A DNA stretch of 35,454 bases, from positions 551,703 through 587,156 of the forward strand of contig NW_003135335.1 in assembly GCF_000003605.2 (NCBI RefSeq). Direction: 5' to 3'. Below, in pieces: positions 32,781 to 35,454 of the stretch. The notes beneath the pieces were generated by a model. That model saw only the letters and a program-made list of their open reading frames with translations, did not search any database and had not been told where the DNA came from. Each line of letters starts with the position of its first letter. Within the stretch, counting starts at the first letter, position 1. Made by a program: the position numbers and the translations under genes. Origin of the DNA: Saccoglossus kowalevskii (Eukaryota; Hemichordata; Enteropneusta; Harrimaniidae).

Positions 32781-35325
32781 TCTCAGAGCCCCCGTGTCAC
32801 AAACACAATTTATTTTCTTCACTTATACTGAACTCAGTTTGATTCCACCGATTTGTTGGCGCTCGTCGAATAATGTTATGTCAACGATCATTAGAATCTG
32901 CATCCCACTAAGCAACGCATATTGATTCTCGCCGGCCAAACATCTGGTTAATCTGGTTAACGGTGGTCAAATTTGATTCCCGCATGTTTCCCTCACCAGC
33001 ATTTGTTCGGTAACACCATGGGAATTATCTTTTACATATTCCCATTGATTTGTTTCATACAAGTGCACGTCCTTGTTTTACTTAACGGCTTTGTCAGTGG
33101 ACCATATTGCCAGTGATTGGGGTAATGCATCACGGGTATCAAGGTCTCACTCATAGAAGATTATTATACAGGGCCTCGCTACTTTATGACATTTTTGTTC
33201 GTTCTGCGACAGAACTGGTTCCCCGCAGTGCTCCCCACGGCCACCACTTAAGGCTGAGGTCCCGTTGTCCCATTTACAGCATGATTCGAAATAATTAAAC
33301 AACTAGTTACAGAAATGGAGGTCAACATTCCGTTTTAATGACCCGAAGATTCCTTTGAGGGGGCATTAAAACTTTTAGTGTATGTTTTATAGTATCGAAT
33401 AAACAAACACGACATATATCAAACGTTCCAGTCTAGTGTTGTATACGCGAACAGCTACGAATACACACAAACGAAATCGATTTTCGTTATTGACTCAAAG
33501 TCAATAATACTTTTGACTACCAGTTGACTGCGTTTTGACATATCAACGTGATGATTATTTGACGGTGAATAATAAAATGATATATTCTCTCACTGAGGAC
33601 AATATTATGATAGAAGATTACATCACGACGGTAAATTTAGAAAACACATATTTTCGGGCAGCTATGAGGACTTTCATACGCTGCAGCTCCATAGTTCATT
33701 AATTCAGGTTTTGTGTCAATATCTGAATAGCACGCCAAATCAGAACGTATTTAATTTAGCGTGATACGATGGCATTCGTTCGGACACGCAAAATAGAAAC
33801 AGCTCACAAGTGTACTCAATTTAGTGGTGATCACGTGCCGTGTACAATAGATAACAGGCCAACCGAGTCTAATTAAGGGCAAGCCATTCGACACAATCAC
33901 CACACCGTGGACAACTGAATTGTATGTAAAGAATGAAGTTGAAAAAGTGTATTTTGTAAGTAACTTCACAGTTCTTTGAAAGTTTCAATGGTTAGGACCA
34001 GCCAAGGGACGCCCATACATGTGACAATCTTGTGTATGGGGGGGAATTGAAAGAGAAATCTCTCGAAAATTTGAGCAATAGACGCAATAACCAGCAACAA
34101 TTCATAATCACCTCAAAACCCGAGTGTACGTCGCTTCAGCAACTCGCGAGGTTGCGGCTTGAGTCGAAGAGCAGGTGGGGGGGATGAACCTGAGCATTCA
34201 AATCTTGTATGGTAATCCTTCAACTTGAATCCCCCGGCTATTAATGGCATGAAGACACGCGTCATATGCGCGTTAAGGCGGGATTGAGGGTTAAATATGC
34301 TCAATAGAAATCGAATTTTTTATAACTTGTTTGCAAACTCGAGAAAAGGTTTACATATATTCAAGACGACCACTCGGTGTTTAGGATGGGGGAGGGGGGG
34401 TCTGAAGTAATTTTGTTTGAAAAGGGACAAGCTACTAGTATAAGACACAAATAAAGTTATATGATTGGTCTGAGAAATAGAAAAAAACTATTTGTTTGGC
34501 TGCACATCTCTCTCTTCGTGTCAGAAGCAAAAAAAAAAGTTACGTGCATCGTTAATTGATTTCCAGGTATCTAATTGACGTGGCGATCAAGAGATGTCCG
34601 GTGTTTTACATACACGTGTTTTGTTCTAACCACTGGCAGCACCAACATACTTCATATGTTGCAATCAAAGCGAATGAAAATAAAGAAAATTGGAAAGTTG
34701 CCAACGTGCATGGGAAATTATAATACCGATTTCACGTAATATTTTAAACTGACAATGACAAAAACGTGTGTTTTAATAAATACCGGTCATAAAAGAAAAG
34801 TTTTGTTTTTTTTAACCCCTAGAAGTACTTAGTGTCACTGAACAATTTAATGTATCGCTGCGTGTCAATAATGATTGAGCGGACTTCTTGCACACCGCGC
34901 TCCGTCGGAAGTCTCCAGGGACCAAGATCAAGGTCGCGGTGATGCAGTTTCAAATTGCTTAGAAAAGATGGTCAAACGGCAAACTGCAGGGGGTAACTTC
35001 AATCGTTAATTGATCCTAACGTAAACACCATACCCGAAAAAAAACAGATAAATATTGATTGAGAAACTCTCCATTGAGGGAATTGTCACATGATTTGCCG
35101 ATTACACGTTAAAGTGGTGGACGAGTCAATCACGTTATGGCAAAAATATTTACTGTTTATCCTACTTCAACAGAGAAAATGTTTTTGTACTTCACTCCAA
35201 AGGGCATTCCGAGTATGTATGCCGAAGTCTTACGCTTAGCGTGGATGTGCATAGTGTCACTAGGTTTGTTCGTACGGTCGCAACTGTAATGCAAGTTTGA
35301 TTTGGGGTTGATTTCATGATCAATC
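32781..35325. other. non-coding DNA right of the tandem array
   Basis: No gene, RNA or transposon recognised. Short frames at 33107-33298, 33751-33969 and 34113-34304 look like chance. A G-rich tract occurs near 34386-34400. Confidence 0.35.
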
Positions 35326-35454
35326 TTAAAGCGCGGTAGTCGTCGCGCTGCGCATGTGTGACATTTGTGTTGATAAACATTGATTTTCCCACAATCCAAT
35401 GCGCTCTTCAAAAGGGAATCACAAGTATGAGGTTTGACCTTGGCGCGACTTGCA
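35326..35454 (+). repeat. TTAA-MITE relative, copy 4, possibly cut by the window edge
   Basis: TTAA followed by AGCGCGGTAGTCGTCGCGCTGCGCATG matches the left end of copies 1 and 3. The interior then differs (tgacatttgtgttgataaac), so it is a different subfamily or a chimera. The right end is not clear within the window. Confidence 0.55.

Noticed and set aside
29506-32842. Long open frames (up to about 470 codons) on both strands, translating to Met-Ser-Leu-Asn-Arg or Cys-Asn-Thr-Ser repeats
   Set aside because: The 30-bp repeat period is divisible by three, so any stop-free phase stays open on both strands at once. There is no splice, start or codon-use support for one frame over the others.

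Overview
This is animal nuclear DNA: AT-rich, with spliced genes (canonical GT..AG introns), dispersed MITE-like repeats, microsatellites, a large minisatellite and one 50-N assembly gap. The gene content and repeat style suggest a marine invertebrate. A deuterostome such as a hemichordate, echinoderm or amphioxus is my guess, but the sequence alone does not fix the taxon.

Two real protein-coding genes can be rebuilt, both on the minus strand. (1) Positions about 20005 to 15938 hold a complete glial cells missing (gcm/GCM) transcription factor gene: a TATA box, a non-coding first exon with a small upstream ORF, and five coding exons giving a 584-residue protein with a full GCM DNA-binding domain. 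(2) Positions about 9475 to the left edge hold the 5' part of a gene that aligns with the N-terminal armadillo-like domain of the synaptonemal-complex proteins SYCP2/SYCP2L: a non-coding first exon and six phase-consistent exons encoding the first 197 residues, running off the window. In human, GCM2 and SYCP2L are immediate neighbours at 6p24, so this window appears to preserve an ancient two-gene linkage. That is its most interesting feature.

Layout: 1-9480, SYCP2L-like gene with repeat-bearing introns. 9480-15900, intergenic, with a CTCF-like motif, a CpG-rich patch containing a CGCG element (a possible small plus-strand transcript), an assembly gap, TTAA-flanked MITEs and a decayed THAP zinc-finger fragment. 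15938-20040, gcm. 20040-29520, non-coding DNA upstream of gcm with repeats related to those at 12.9-15.3 kb and an AAT microsatellite. 29527-32780, a 3.2-kb tandem array of about 107 units of 30 bp in two related sequence families with higher-order structure. 32780-35454, nothing coding recognised, with a fourth TTAA-MITE end at the right edge.

The two genes are not known to act together: gcm proteins are developmental transcription factors, whereas SYCP2/SYCP2L are germline chromosome-axis and oocyte proteins. The long open frames inside the tandem array are artefacts of a repeat period divisible by three.
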